Of a stretch of 64,000 nt of DNA, positions 40,330 to 47,733 are shown in pieces. The notes under the pieces are model-generated. The model was not told where the DNA came from and made no database searches. It was given only the letters and a program-made list of their open reading frames with translations. Source of the stretch: Salipiger sp. IMCC34102 (GTDB taxonomy: Bacteria; Pseudomonadota; Alphaproteobacteria; Rhodobacterales; Rhodobacteraceae); the NCBI RefSeq assembly GCF_004145405.1, contig NZ_SELQ01000005.1, forward strand, positions 186,001 through 250,000, in the 5' to 3' direction. Position 1 is the stretch's first letter. Each line of letters begins with the position of its first letter. The translations under genes were made by a program, and so were the position numbers.

Positions 40330-40992
40330 TCAGGCATCCTTCAGATAGGGCAGCGACTTGCGGAAATATTCCCAACCGGTGAGCAGCGTCAGCACGGCGG
40401 CGATCCACAGTCCCGCGATCCCGGCATACCACGACAGCAGCATGCCCCAGTATTTCCAAACCAGACCCAGCTCGTCCGGCAGATCGCCGGAGAGGACCCG
40501 GTCCGTCGTTTCCTGGTCCATGCCGAAGGTCTGCATCCCGAGATAATGTTCGAACGCGCCGGTGGCGAAAAGCAACGCGATGGCGATCATCTGGGCGGTC
40601 GTTTTCCACTTCGCAAGGTTCGTGACCTTCAACAGTCCCGCCGTATCGCCAAGGAACTCCCGCAGGCCCGAGACGAAGACCTCCCGGAAGATGATCAGCG
40701 TCGCGGGCAGCAGGATCCAGGGGTTCATGCCCGAGAATCCGGTGATGACCACCAGCGCGATGATGACCATCGCCTTGTCGGCGATCGGGTCCAGCATGGC
40801 ACCCAGCTTGGTCTCCTGCGCCCAGGCGCGGGCGAGGTAGCCGTCGAGGAAATCGGTCAGCGCAGCCCCCGAGAACAGCACCAGCGCGAACCAGTCGGCC
40901 CAGGGGCGGTTGAAGTAGAGGAACATGACGGCGACGCCGGGCGCGGCCAGCAGCCGGAGGATCGTCAGGATATTGGGCAGGTTCAACGTCAT
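40330..40992 (-). CDS. pgsA: CDP-diacylglycerol-glycerol-3-phosphate 3-phosphatidyltransferase
   Basis: A 220-residue inner-membrane enzyme making phosphatidylglycerol phosphate. The CDP-alcohol phosphotransferase signature D-x2-D-G-x2-A-R-x8-G-x3-D-x3-D is complete in the stretch from LTDFLDGYLAR to LDPIADKA (about 45-75). N-terminal NLPNILTILRLLAAPG is typical of PgsA. It lies ~100 bp after uvrC on the same strand; the pair is conserved in Rhodobacteraceae. Confidence 0.95.
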   Translation of the reverse strand: MTLNLPNILTILRLLAAPGVAVMFLYFNRPWADWFALVLFSGAALTDFLDGYLARAWAQETKLGAMLDPIADKAMVIIALVVITGFSGMNPWILLPATLIIFREVFVSGLREFLGDTAGLLKVTNLAKWKTTAQMIAIALLFATGAFEHYLGMQTFGMDQETTDRVLSGDLPDELGLVWKYWGMLLSWYAGIAGLWIAAVLTLLTGWEYFRKSLPYLKDA

Positions 40993-41094
40993 GGCCGCAC
41001 CCTAACGAGGCGGCGCGGGTGTGACCAGAGAGGGACCACGGGCCGCGCCGAATAATGCACGACAGGCGATCACCGCGGCAGACCGAGGGCCGGA

Positions 41095-42966
41095 TTAGCC
41101 CGACGCGTGGAAGAAGTCGTAGATCTTCTGCGCCATGTTCTGGCTGATCCCCTCCACCGCCTGCAAATCGGAGACATTGGCCCGCGCCACGGCCTTCGCC
41201 GATCCGAAGTGCGCCAGAAGCGCGCGCTTTCGTCCCGCGCCGACGCCCGCCACCTCGTCCAGGGGGGTGGCGCTGATCGCCTTCGATCGCTTGGCCCGGT
41301 GGGTGCCGATCGCGAAGCGGTGAACCTCGTCGCGCATGCGCTGGATGAAGTAGAGCACGGGATCATTGTGCCGCAGGGCCATGACGGTCTTGCCGGTGCG
41401 GTGGAACTCTTCCTTGCCGGCGTCGCGGTCGATCCCCTTGGCCACGCCGACCATGGCGATATCGCCGACCCCCAAGTCTTCCATGATCTCGCGCACCGCG
41501 CTGACCTGGCCCGCCCCGCCGTCGATCAGCAGAAGGTCGGGCCAGGTGCCCGTGGTTCGCTCGGGGTCTTCCTTCAGAAGGCGCTGGAAGCGGCGGGTCA
41601 GGACCTCCTTCATCATGCCGAAGTCGTCGCCCGGGGTAAGCTGATCGCCGCGGATGTTGAACTTGCGGTACTGGTTCTTCTCGAACCCGTCGGGGCCGAC
41701 GACGACCATGGCCCCGACCGCATGGGCGCCCTGGATGTGAGAGTTGTCGTAGACCTCGATCCGCTTGGGCGTCTGGGGCAGATCGAACGCCTCCCCCACG
41801 CCGCGGAGGAGCTTGGCCTGCGTCGCCGTCTCGCTCATCTTGCGGGCGAGGCTTTCGCGGGCGTTGCGCAGGGCCCCCTGCACGAGCTCCGCCTTCTCGC
41901 CGCGCTGGGGGACGAGGATTTCGACCTTGCGGCCCAGCCGTTCGCTCAGGGCCTGGGCCATCAGGTCGCCGTTATCCAACCCGTGGCTGAGGATGAGCGC
42001 GCGCGGCGGCTCACGGTCGGAATAAAGCTGGCCGACGAAGGCCTCCATCACCTCTGACGGATCCTCCTCGCCGCTGACGCGGGGGTAATAGTCGTGGTTG
42101 CCCCAATTCTGGCCCGCGCGGATGAAGAAAACTTGCACGCAGGCCTGCCCGCCGTCGATGTGAAGCGCCATGACGTCCGCTTCCTCCACCGTCTGGGGGT
42201 TGATGCCTTGCGTCGATTGCACCTGCGTCAGCGCCTTGATCCGGTCACGCAGGGCCGCGGCGCGCTCGAATTCCATGTCGGCGGAGGCTGCGTTCATCTC
42301 CGATGCCAGTTTCTGCTGGATGCCCTTCGTCCGGCCCTGCAGGAAGGATTGCGCGTCTTGAACGGACCGCCCGTAGTCTTCCGCCGAGATATGGCCCACG
42401 CAAGGCGCGCTGCAGCGCTTGATCTGGTATTGCAGGCAGGGCCGCGTCCGCGTCTCGAAATCCTGATCAGAGCAATTGCGCAGCAAGAACACCCGCTGAA
42501 GCTGGTTCAACGTGCGGTTCACCGCCCCCGCGCCCGCGAAGGGACCGTAGTAGTCACCCTTCTCCTTCTTGGCACCGCGGTGCTTCTTGATCTGCGGATA
42601 GTCGTGCGCCGTGGTCACCAGGATGTTCGGAAACGACTTGTCGTCGCGCAAGAGCACGTTGTAGCGCGGCTTGAGCTGCTTGATGAGGTTCTGCTCCAGC
42701 AGCAGCGCCTCCGTCTCGGTCCGGGTGGTGAGGAACATCATCGCGGATGTTTCGCGGATCATCTGGGTGATCCGGCGCGAATGCTGCGGCGAGGGCCGAG
42801 AGTAGCTGCCGACCCGCGCCTTGAGGTTGCGCGCCTTGCCGACGTAGAGCACCCGGCTTTCTGCATCCAGCATCCGGTAGACCCCGGGAGAGGAGTCGAG
42901 CGTGCGCAGGTAGCCCGCGATGCAGGCATAGCCGGTCTTGGGTGTCTGGGTGTCGGTGTCGGTCAT
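41095..42966 (-). CDS. uvrC: Excinuclease ABC subunit C
   Basis: 623 residues. It makes the dual incisions of nucleotide excision repair with UvrAB. An N-terminal GIY-YIG nuclease ([25 protein letters not shown]) spans about 26-105; the UVR motif for UvrB contact lies near 215-250; the RNase H-like nuclease domain contains [11 protein letters not shown] and LLIDGGAGQ; and a C-terminal helix-hairpin-helix ends the protein. No SOS box (GTTC-N7-GTTC) was found in the 294 bp upstream. Confidence 0.96.
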   Translation of the reverse strand: MTDTDTQTPKTGYACIAGYLRTLDSSPGVYRMLDAESRVLYVGKARNLKARVGSYSRPSPQHSRRITQMIRETSAMMFLTTRTETEALLLEQNLIKQLKPRYNVLLRDDKSFPNILVTTAHDYPQIKKHRGAKKEKGDYYGPFAGAGAVNRTLNQLQRVFLLRNCSDQDFETRTRPCLQYQIKRCSAPCVGHISAEDYGRSVQDAQSFLQGRTKGIQQKLASEMNAASADMEFERAAALRDRIKALTQVQSTQGINPQTVEEADVMALHIDGGQACVQVFFIRAGQNWGNHDYYPRVSGEEDPSEVMEAFVGQLYSDREPPRALILSHGLDNGDLMAQALSERLGRKVEILVPQRGEKAELVQGALRNARESLARKMSETATQAKLLRGVGEAFDLPQTPKRIEVYDNSHIQGAHAVGAMVVVGPDGFEKNQYRKFNIRGDQLTPGDDFGMMKEVLTRRFQRLLKEDPERTTGTWPDLLLIDGGAGQVSAVREIMEDLGVGDIAMVGVAKGIDRDAGKEEFHRTGKTVMALRHNDPVLYFIQRMRDEVHRFAIGTHRAKRSKAISATPLDEVAGVGAGRKRALLAHFGSAKAVARANVSDLQAVEGISQNMAQKIYDFFHASG

Positions 42967-43042
42967 GAGGCCTGCTACGGATGGATCGCAACGATTCTGT
43001 CACGCCCTGCCCCGGGCGTCACCCGGCATCAAGGCGAAAGGC

Positions 43043-43061
43043 ATCCCCAGAAACTGGGGAT
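43043..43061. repeat. 8-bp inverted repeat upstream of uvrC
   Basis: ATCCCCAG and CTGGGGAT are separated by AAA. The right arm overlaps TGGGGATAA, one base from a DnaA box (TGTGGATAA), and a second near-match TTATCCACG lies at 43175-43183. It sits about 80 bases before the uvrC start, between uvrC and the SDR gene. Without a T run it is not a terminator; an operator or DnaA-related site is possible. Confidence 0.4.
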
Positions 43062-43260
43062 AAGTCGGGGGGTTAAATCTCGCGACGGGCGCTTCGTCCA
43101 GCAAACAAAGGCCATCGGACGATCTGCCCGATTTTTGGGCGAAAACCTAACCCGTTGTATTTAGACGACTTAATTTATCCACGTCCCGCAATCCCTTGGT
43201 TTGTAACGGATTTGTCAAAGACCCGTGACAGCGCGATGGCGAAGTGCACAACTTGGGTCG

Positions 43261-44034
43261 TCATTCCGGAAGATGGGTATCCGGCGTGCGCCAGCCAAGG
43301 TGTTGGCCGCCGTCGACGAACATCGTCTGGCCGGTGACGGAAGGCGAGTCCAACAGGTAGACCAGTGCCCGCACGATGTCGCGCGGATCCGCGCCGCGGT
43401 TCAGGATCGTGGCCCGCCGCTGGTCGCGGAAGGCCGCATCGTCCTGTCGCGCCCCCTGCAGGGTCGGGCCGGGGGCGATGGCGTTGACGCGCACCCGCGG
43501 GGCAAGCGCCTGGGCCGAGGTCTGCGTCAGCGTCCAAAGCGCCGCCTTCGACAGCGTGTAGGTCGCGAATTGCGGGGTCAGTTTCGCCACCCGCTGGTCG
43601 ATCATGTTGACGATGAGGCCCCGGGCAACCGGTTCTCCGTCATGGCCGGGGTCCGGCACCTGTGCCGCGAACGCCTGGCTCAGCACGAAGGGCGCGCGCA
43701 GGTTGCTGCCCATGTGGCGGTCCCAGCCCGTCCGGGTGGCGTCCCCGATCTCGTCCGGCTCGAAGATGGAGGCGTTGTTCACCAGCACGGTAAGCGGACC
43801 GCCCAGCGCGGTGGCGGCCCGTGCGACGAGGGTATCCGCCTGATCCTCGTCGAGCAGATCCGCCTGCAGGGTCGTGGCCTGCACCCCAAAAGCGCGGACC
43901 GCATCGGCGGTTGCCTCGGCCGCCTCGTCCGACCCGTGGTAATGGATGCCCACGTCGAAACCGCGCTCCGCCAGGGCAAGCACCATCGCGCGCCCCAGGC
44001 GACGGGCGCCCCCGGTCACCAATGCGCGGGTCAC
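43261..44034 (-). CDS. Short-chain dehydrogenase, pteridine reductase-like
   Basis: 257 residues. The N-terminal TGGARRLGRAMVLAL (Arg-Arg-Leu-Gly) resembles pteridine reductase/FolM. The catalytic Tyr/Lys are in YTLSKAALW, and NAIAPGPTLQ and the C-terminal FVDGGQHL are standard. A role in tetrahydrobiopterin or dihydrofolate reduction is plausible and would fit a pterin carbinolamine dehydratase elsewhere in the genome, but is not shown. It starts with GTG in the exchanger stop (GTGA) and ends the six-gene operon. Confidence 0.85.
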   Translation of the reverse strand: MTRALVTGGARRLGRAMVLALAERGFDVGIHYHGSDEAAEATADAVRAFGVQATTLQADLLDEDQADTLVARAATALGGPLTVLVNNASIFEPDEIGDATRTGWDRHMGSNLRAPFVLSQAFAAQVPDPGHDGEPVARGLIVNMIDQRVAKLTPQFATYTLSKAALWTLTQTSAQALAPRVRVNAIAPGPTLQGARQDDAAFRDQRRATILNRGADPRDIVRALVYLLDSPSVTGQTMFVDGGQHLGWRTPDTHLPE

Positions 44035-44960
44035 AGGAGCGACCAGATATAGGCTCCGTAAGCCGCGGTCAGCAGGATGCCCCAGACGCGGGTCAGGTTC
44101 TGGCGGAACAGAACGAAGGCGATCAGGAGGAGGGACGCGCCCGCCATGACCCACAGATCGAAGGTCAGGAACTGGTCGTCGACCGGGATTGGCCCTACGA
44201 GAGCCGCGACGCCGGTAATCGCCAGCAAGTTGAACATGTTCGATCCGATCACGTTGCCCAGGGCCACGTCCGCCTGCCGGCGCAGCGCCGCGATCACGGT
44301 GGTCGCAAGCTCCGGCAGGGATGTGCCGAGGGCCACCAGCGTCAGCCCGATCACGCTTTCGGACAGGCCGAAGTTCTGTGCTATGGTCGTGGCACCGCGG
44401 ATCAGCAACTCGGCCCCCAGCGGCAGCCCGACGAGGCCCAGCACGAGGAAGAGGGCGATGCGGAAGCCGCCGAGCCCCGGATCGGCGCCTTCGAGCTCCG
44501 GCGGGGCATCCGCGCGCGCGCGGCGCGCCTCGATCAACGACCACCCCAGCATCGCGACAAGCCCCGCCAGCAGGACGAGACCGCTGATCCACGTGAGGAC
44601 ACCAGCCCAGCAAAGGGCGATGAACAGGACCGTCGCCGCCAGCATCTGCCAGTAGCTCGACCGGGTGTCGTGCTCGGCCGTGTGCATGGTGGCCAGGATC
44701 GCGGGTACGCCCAGGACCAGCAGCACGTTGGCGGTGTTGCTGCCCACCACGTTGCCCAGCGCCAGTCCCGGCACCCCGTCCAGAACAGACTGGATGGAGA
44801 CCAGCAACTCCGGTGCGGAGGTGCCGAAAGCCACCACTGTCAACGACACGATCAGCGCCGGCACACCCAGGCGAAGGGCCAGGTTCACCGCACCCTTCAC
44901 GAGGCAATCGCCCGCCACCAGCAGGATGGCCAGCCCCGCGACCAGGAAGATCCATTCCAT
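44031..44960 (-). CDS. Calcium/sodium antiporter (CaCA family, YrbG-like)
   Basis: 309 residues with ten or eleven helices in two inverted repeats. The two alpha-repeat ion-binding motifs are FGTSAPELLVS (near 45-55) and LGTSLPELATT (near 205-215), each preceded by a Gly-Asn-x-x-Gly-Ser-Asn block. It exports Ca2+ against Na+ or H+. ATG 44960 is the natural start. It shares one base with the stop of the zinc-ribbon gene and overlaps the SDR gene by four. Confidence 0.93.
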   Translation of the reverse strand: MEWIFLVAGLAILLVAGDCLVKGAVNLALRLGVPALIVSLTVVAFGTSAPELLVSIQSVLDGVPGLALGNVVGSNTANVLLVLGVPAILATMHTAEHDTRSSYWQMLAATVLFIALCWAGVLTWISGLVLLAGLVAMLGWSLIEARRARADAPPELEGADPGLGGFRIALFLVLGLVGLPLGAELLIRGATTIAQNFGLSESVIGLTLVALGTSLPELATTVIAALRRQADVALGNVIGSNMFNLLAITGVAALVGPIPVDDQFLTFDLWVMAGASLLLIAFVLFRQNLTRVWGILLTAAYGAYIWSLL

Positions 44961-45127
44961 CAGGGGCGTCCTTCCTGGCAGGGGCACGGTGATTTGCCGA
45001 TCCGGTAGCGCCCGCAGGACGGACATTTCGCCCGCGCCAGCCGGGCCTGGCCTGGAAAGCGCCATTTGCCGAACATGCCCAGCACGCCGATGCCGATGAG
45101 GAACAGGATGACGGCCTTGACGATCAT
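44960..45127 (-). CDS. Membrane zinc-ribbon microprotein
   Basis: 55 residues. One membrane helix (about 2-19, IVKAVILFLIGIGVLGMFG) is followed by a basic linker and a CPSCGRYRIGKSPCPC metal-binding cluster (CxxC-x8-CxC). It stands one base after the S49 peptidase gene and its stop shares a base with the exchanger start (TGATG), so it is clearly part of the operon. Similar tiny proteins exist near this exchanger in related bacteria as far as I recall, without function. Confidence 0.75.
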   Translation of the reverse strand: MIVKAVILFLIGIGVLGMFGKWRFPGQARLARAKCPSCGRYRIGKSPCPCQEGRP

Positions 45128-45128
45128 G

Positions 45129-45923
45129 CTACAGCCCGAAGCGCGCGAACGCTGCGCGGTCCTCGATCTGGCCCACGGCCTCACCCATCATCCGCGCGCC
45201 GAGGCGGGAGAAAAGCGACTTCTTCGGGCCGAACTTGCGGAACCGGACCTTGTCGCCGAACTGGCCTTTCATGACCGGAACGAGGTGACCGATGCCGTCG
45301 ATCAGACCCTTCTCGCGGGCGCGCTCGCCAATCCAAACCTCTCCGGTGAAGAGTGCGGGATCGTCGTCGAGTTGCGCCTCCCGCCGGGACTTGACGTAGG
45401 CGATGAAGACCTCGTGCAACTGCGTCAGCCAGCTTTTCAGCCGGTCGACATCCTCGGGCTTTTCCGGACGGAACGGGTCCAGCATCGACTTCGACGCACC
45501 CGCGGTATGCACCCGCCGCTCGACCCCGTGGCGGTCGATGAACGCGTGCAGCCCGAACCCCGCAGAGATCACTCCGATGGAGCCCAGAAGACTGCCCACG
45601 TCGGCGTGGATCTCGTCCGCGGCACAGGCCAGCCAGTACCCGCCGGAAGCCGCGACATCCTCGACGAAGGCATAGACCGGAACCTCCTTCTCGACCGAGA
45701 GGCGGCGGATCCGGGCGGCGATCAGCGAGGATTGCACGGGGCTGCCGCCGGGGCAGTTGATCTGCAAGGCCACCGCGCGGGGCTTGCCGCGGGTGAAGGC
45801 CTTTTGCAGCACGGGGGCCAGCGTCGCGTCGTCCAGGCCGCGGCCCGTGGTGGTGATCGTGCCCTGCAGGCGCACCACGTTGACGCGCGGATCGGCGTTC
45901 AGGAAAGGAAGGAGGTTTTTCAT
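45129..45923 (-). CDS. S49-family serine peptidase (SohB/SppA-like)
   Basis: 264 residues, half the length of E. coli SppA, like archaeal/alphaproteobacterial single-domain forms. The nucleophile Ser is in DVAASGGYWLA near 91-101 and the general base Lys in AGASKSMLDPF near 141-151. No signal peptide or transmembrane segment is seen, unlike classical signal peptide peptidase, so it may bind the membrane peripherally. It follows the ABC permease by 38 bases in the same operon. Confidence 0.9.
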   Translation of the reverse strand: MKNLLPFLNADPRVNVVRLQGTITTTGRGLDDATLAPVLQKAFTRGKPRAVALQINCPGGSPVQSSLIAARIRRLSVEKEVPVYAFVEDVAASGGYWLACAADEIHADVGSLLGSIGVISAGFGLHAFIDRHGVERRVHTAGASKSMLDPFRPEKPEDVDRLKSWLTQLHEVFIAYVKSRREAQLDDDPALFTGEVWIGERAREKGLIDGIGHLVPVMKGQFGDKVRFRKFGPKKSLFSRLGARMMGEAVGQIEDRAAFARFGL

Positions 45924-45961
45924 CCCCCCGATCTAGGACCCTTCCCCCCGCGCCACAAGCC

Positions 45962-46723
45962 TTACTGCCGAAGTCGCCAGCCAGTGCGGAAGATCCACCA
46001 GATCGCGGTCATGCAGGCGGCCATGAAGAAGGCGATCGCGGCAAGACTGATCCCCACCGGCACGTCCGCCGCCCCGAAGAACGCCCAGCGGAAGCCCGAG
46101 ATCAGGTAGACCACCGGGTTGAACATGGTGATCGTCTGCCACAGCGGCGGCAGCATCGTCACCGAGTAGAACGACCCGCCAAGGAACACGAGCGGCGTGA
46201 TGACCAGCAGCGGGATAAGCTGCAACTGCTCGAAGTTGCCCGCCCAGATGCCGATGATGAACCCCAGCAACGCGAAGCTGACGCAGGTCATCACCAGGAA
46301 TGCCACCATCGCCACGGGATGCTGCACTTCGATATCGACGAAGAAGAAGGCGGTTATGAAGATGATCGTCCCGATGAAGAGCGCCTTCGTGGCCGCAGCC
46401 CCCACGTAGCCGATCGTGATCTCGAGGAAGTTTACAGGCGCCGAGAGCAACTCGTAGACCGTGCCGATGAACTTGGGAAAATAGATCCCGAAGCTCGCGT
46501 TGGTGGTGGCCTGAGTCATGACCGAGAGCATGATCAGCCCGGGCACGATGAAGGCCCCGTAGCTCACGCCTTCGACACTGTCGATCCGGCTGCCGATGGC
46601 GGTGCCGAAGACCACGAAGTAAAGCGAGGTGGACAGCACCGGGCTGACCAGCGACTGGGTGATGGTGCGGAAAAAGCGGGTCATCTCGAAGGCGTAGATG
46701 GCGCGGATGGCGGTCCAGTTCAT
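45962..46723 (-). CDS. ABC-2 type transporter permease
   Basis: 253 residues with six membrane helices and the ABC-2 signature near 175-235 ([33 protein letters not shown]). Similar to YadH/NodJ exporters; the substrate is probably a lipid, polysaccharide or drug. The ATG overlaps the stop of the ATPase gene (ATGA). Confidence 0.92.
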   Translation of the reverse strand: MNWTAIRAIYAFEMTRFFRTITQSLVSPVLSTSLYFVVFGTAIGSRIDSVEGVSYGAFIVPGLIMLSVMTQATTNASFGIYFPKFIGTVYELLSAPVNFLEITIGYVGAAATKALFIGTIIFITAFFFVDIEVQHPVAMVAFLVMTCVSFALLGFIIGIWAGNFEQLQLIPLLVITPLVFLGGSFYSVTMLPPLWQTITMFNPVVYLISGFRWAFFGAADVPVGISLAAIAFFMAACMTAIWWIFRTGWRLRQ

Positions 46724-47649
46724 GACTGCTGCTCCTTCACGAGCTGGGTGAATATCTCTTCGAGGCTGGACTGCTGGGTCTTGAGGTCGACCATCCGCAG
46801 CCCTTCCGCGTCCAGATCGTTGAGCATGGTGCGAATGCCGGTGCGGTTCGCCCGGGTGTCGTAGGTATAGGTGACCGTCCGCCCGTCCGGGGAGAGGGCG
46901 AGGTCGTAGTCGCTCAAGGCCTCCGGCAGGCTGCTTGCAGGCTCGGCCAGTTCGACCTGAAGCTCCTTCCGGCCCATCTGGGTCATCATCTCGGCCTTGT
47001 CCTGCACCAGCAGGATCTCTCCCTTGCTGATGATGCCCACGCGGTCGGCGATGGCCTCGGCCTCCTCGATGTAATGGGTGGTCAGGATGATCGTGACACC
47101 GTGATCCTTGAGATCGGACACGACGTTCCACATGTCGCGGCGCAGTTCCACGTCGACCCCGGCGGTCGGCTCGTCGAGGAACAGGACCCGCGGCTCGTGC
47201 GCCAGCGCCTTCGCAATCAGCACCCGGCGCTTCATCCCGCCCGAAAGCTCCTTGATCTTGGATTTCGCCTTGTCGTCCAGGCTGAGCAGCCGCAGGATCT
47301 CCGCCACCTTCGCGGGGTCCTTGCGCTTGCCGAAGAGCCCGCGCGAGAAGGCGACGGAATCCTCGACCTTCTCGAAGGGCTCCAGGTTGATCTCCTGCGG
47401 GACGAGGCCGATTAGGCTGCGGGCCGCGCGGTAGTCCCGGATCGTGTCATGGCCATCGACGGTCACCGTGCCCGAAGTCGGAACGGCGATCCCGCAGATG
47501 GCCGAGATCAGCGTCGTCTTGCCCGCACCATTGGGACCCAGCAGCGCCAGGATTTCGCCCCGCTCGATATCGAGGTTCACGCCCTTGAGTGCCTCGAACC
47601 CGGTGTCGTAGGTCTTGCGCAGGTCCTTGACGGAAACGATGGCGGGCAT
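46720..47649 (-). CDS. ABC transporter ATP-binding protein
   Basis: 309 residues. Walker A is GPNGAGKTT near 40-48, the signature LSGGMKRR near 136, Walker [12 protein letters not shown] near 157-167 and the switch His in LTTHY near 190. A C-terminal ~90-residue extension is as in YadG/NodI-type exporters. ATG 47649 is chosen by homology. It opens the six-gene operon: ATPase, permease, S49 peptidase, microprotein, exchanger, SDR. Confidence 0.93.
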   Translation of the reverse strand: MPAIVSVKDLRKTYDTGFEALKGVNLDIERGEILALLGPNGAGKTTLISAICGIAVPTSGTVTVDGHDTIRDYRAARSLIGLVPQEINLEPFEKVEDSVAFSRGLFGKRKDPAKVAEILRLLSLDDKAKSKIKELSGGMKRRVLIAKALAHEPRVLFLDEPTAGVDVELRRDMWNVVSDLKDHGVTIILTTHYIEEAEAIADRVGIISKGEILLVQDKAEMMTQMGRKELQVELAEPASSLPEALSDYDLALSPDGRTVTYTYDTRANRTGIRTMLNDLDAEGLRMVDLKTQQSSLEEIFTQLVKEQQS

Positions 47650-47680
47650 GACGGGCGATCCTTGTCTGTTCGCGCGCACC

Positions 47681-47707
47681 CTATCCCGCGGGGCGCACCC
47701 GGGATAG
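47681..47707 (-). terminator. Possible hairpin after the TRAP operon
   Basis: An 8-bp stem (CTATCCCG / CGGGATAG) with an 11-base loop lies about 30 bases past the dctM-type gene and before the ABC operon. No T run follows, so its role in termination is uncertain. Confidence 0.35.
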
Positions 47708-47733
47708 CTGCATAATCGCACAAGGGTCTGGCG

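Noticed and set aside
43020-43190. Chromosomal replication origin
   Set aside because: Only two imperfect DnaA boxes, and neighbours (uvrC, SDR) are not the usual origin genes; reported only as a weak regulatory observation.
43261-44955. A 564-codon frame that looks like an SDR with a long N-terminal domain
   Set aside because: The upstream part is the exchanger gene in the wrong frame; GTG 44034 with GTGA overlap is the natural start.
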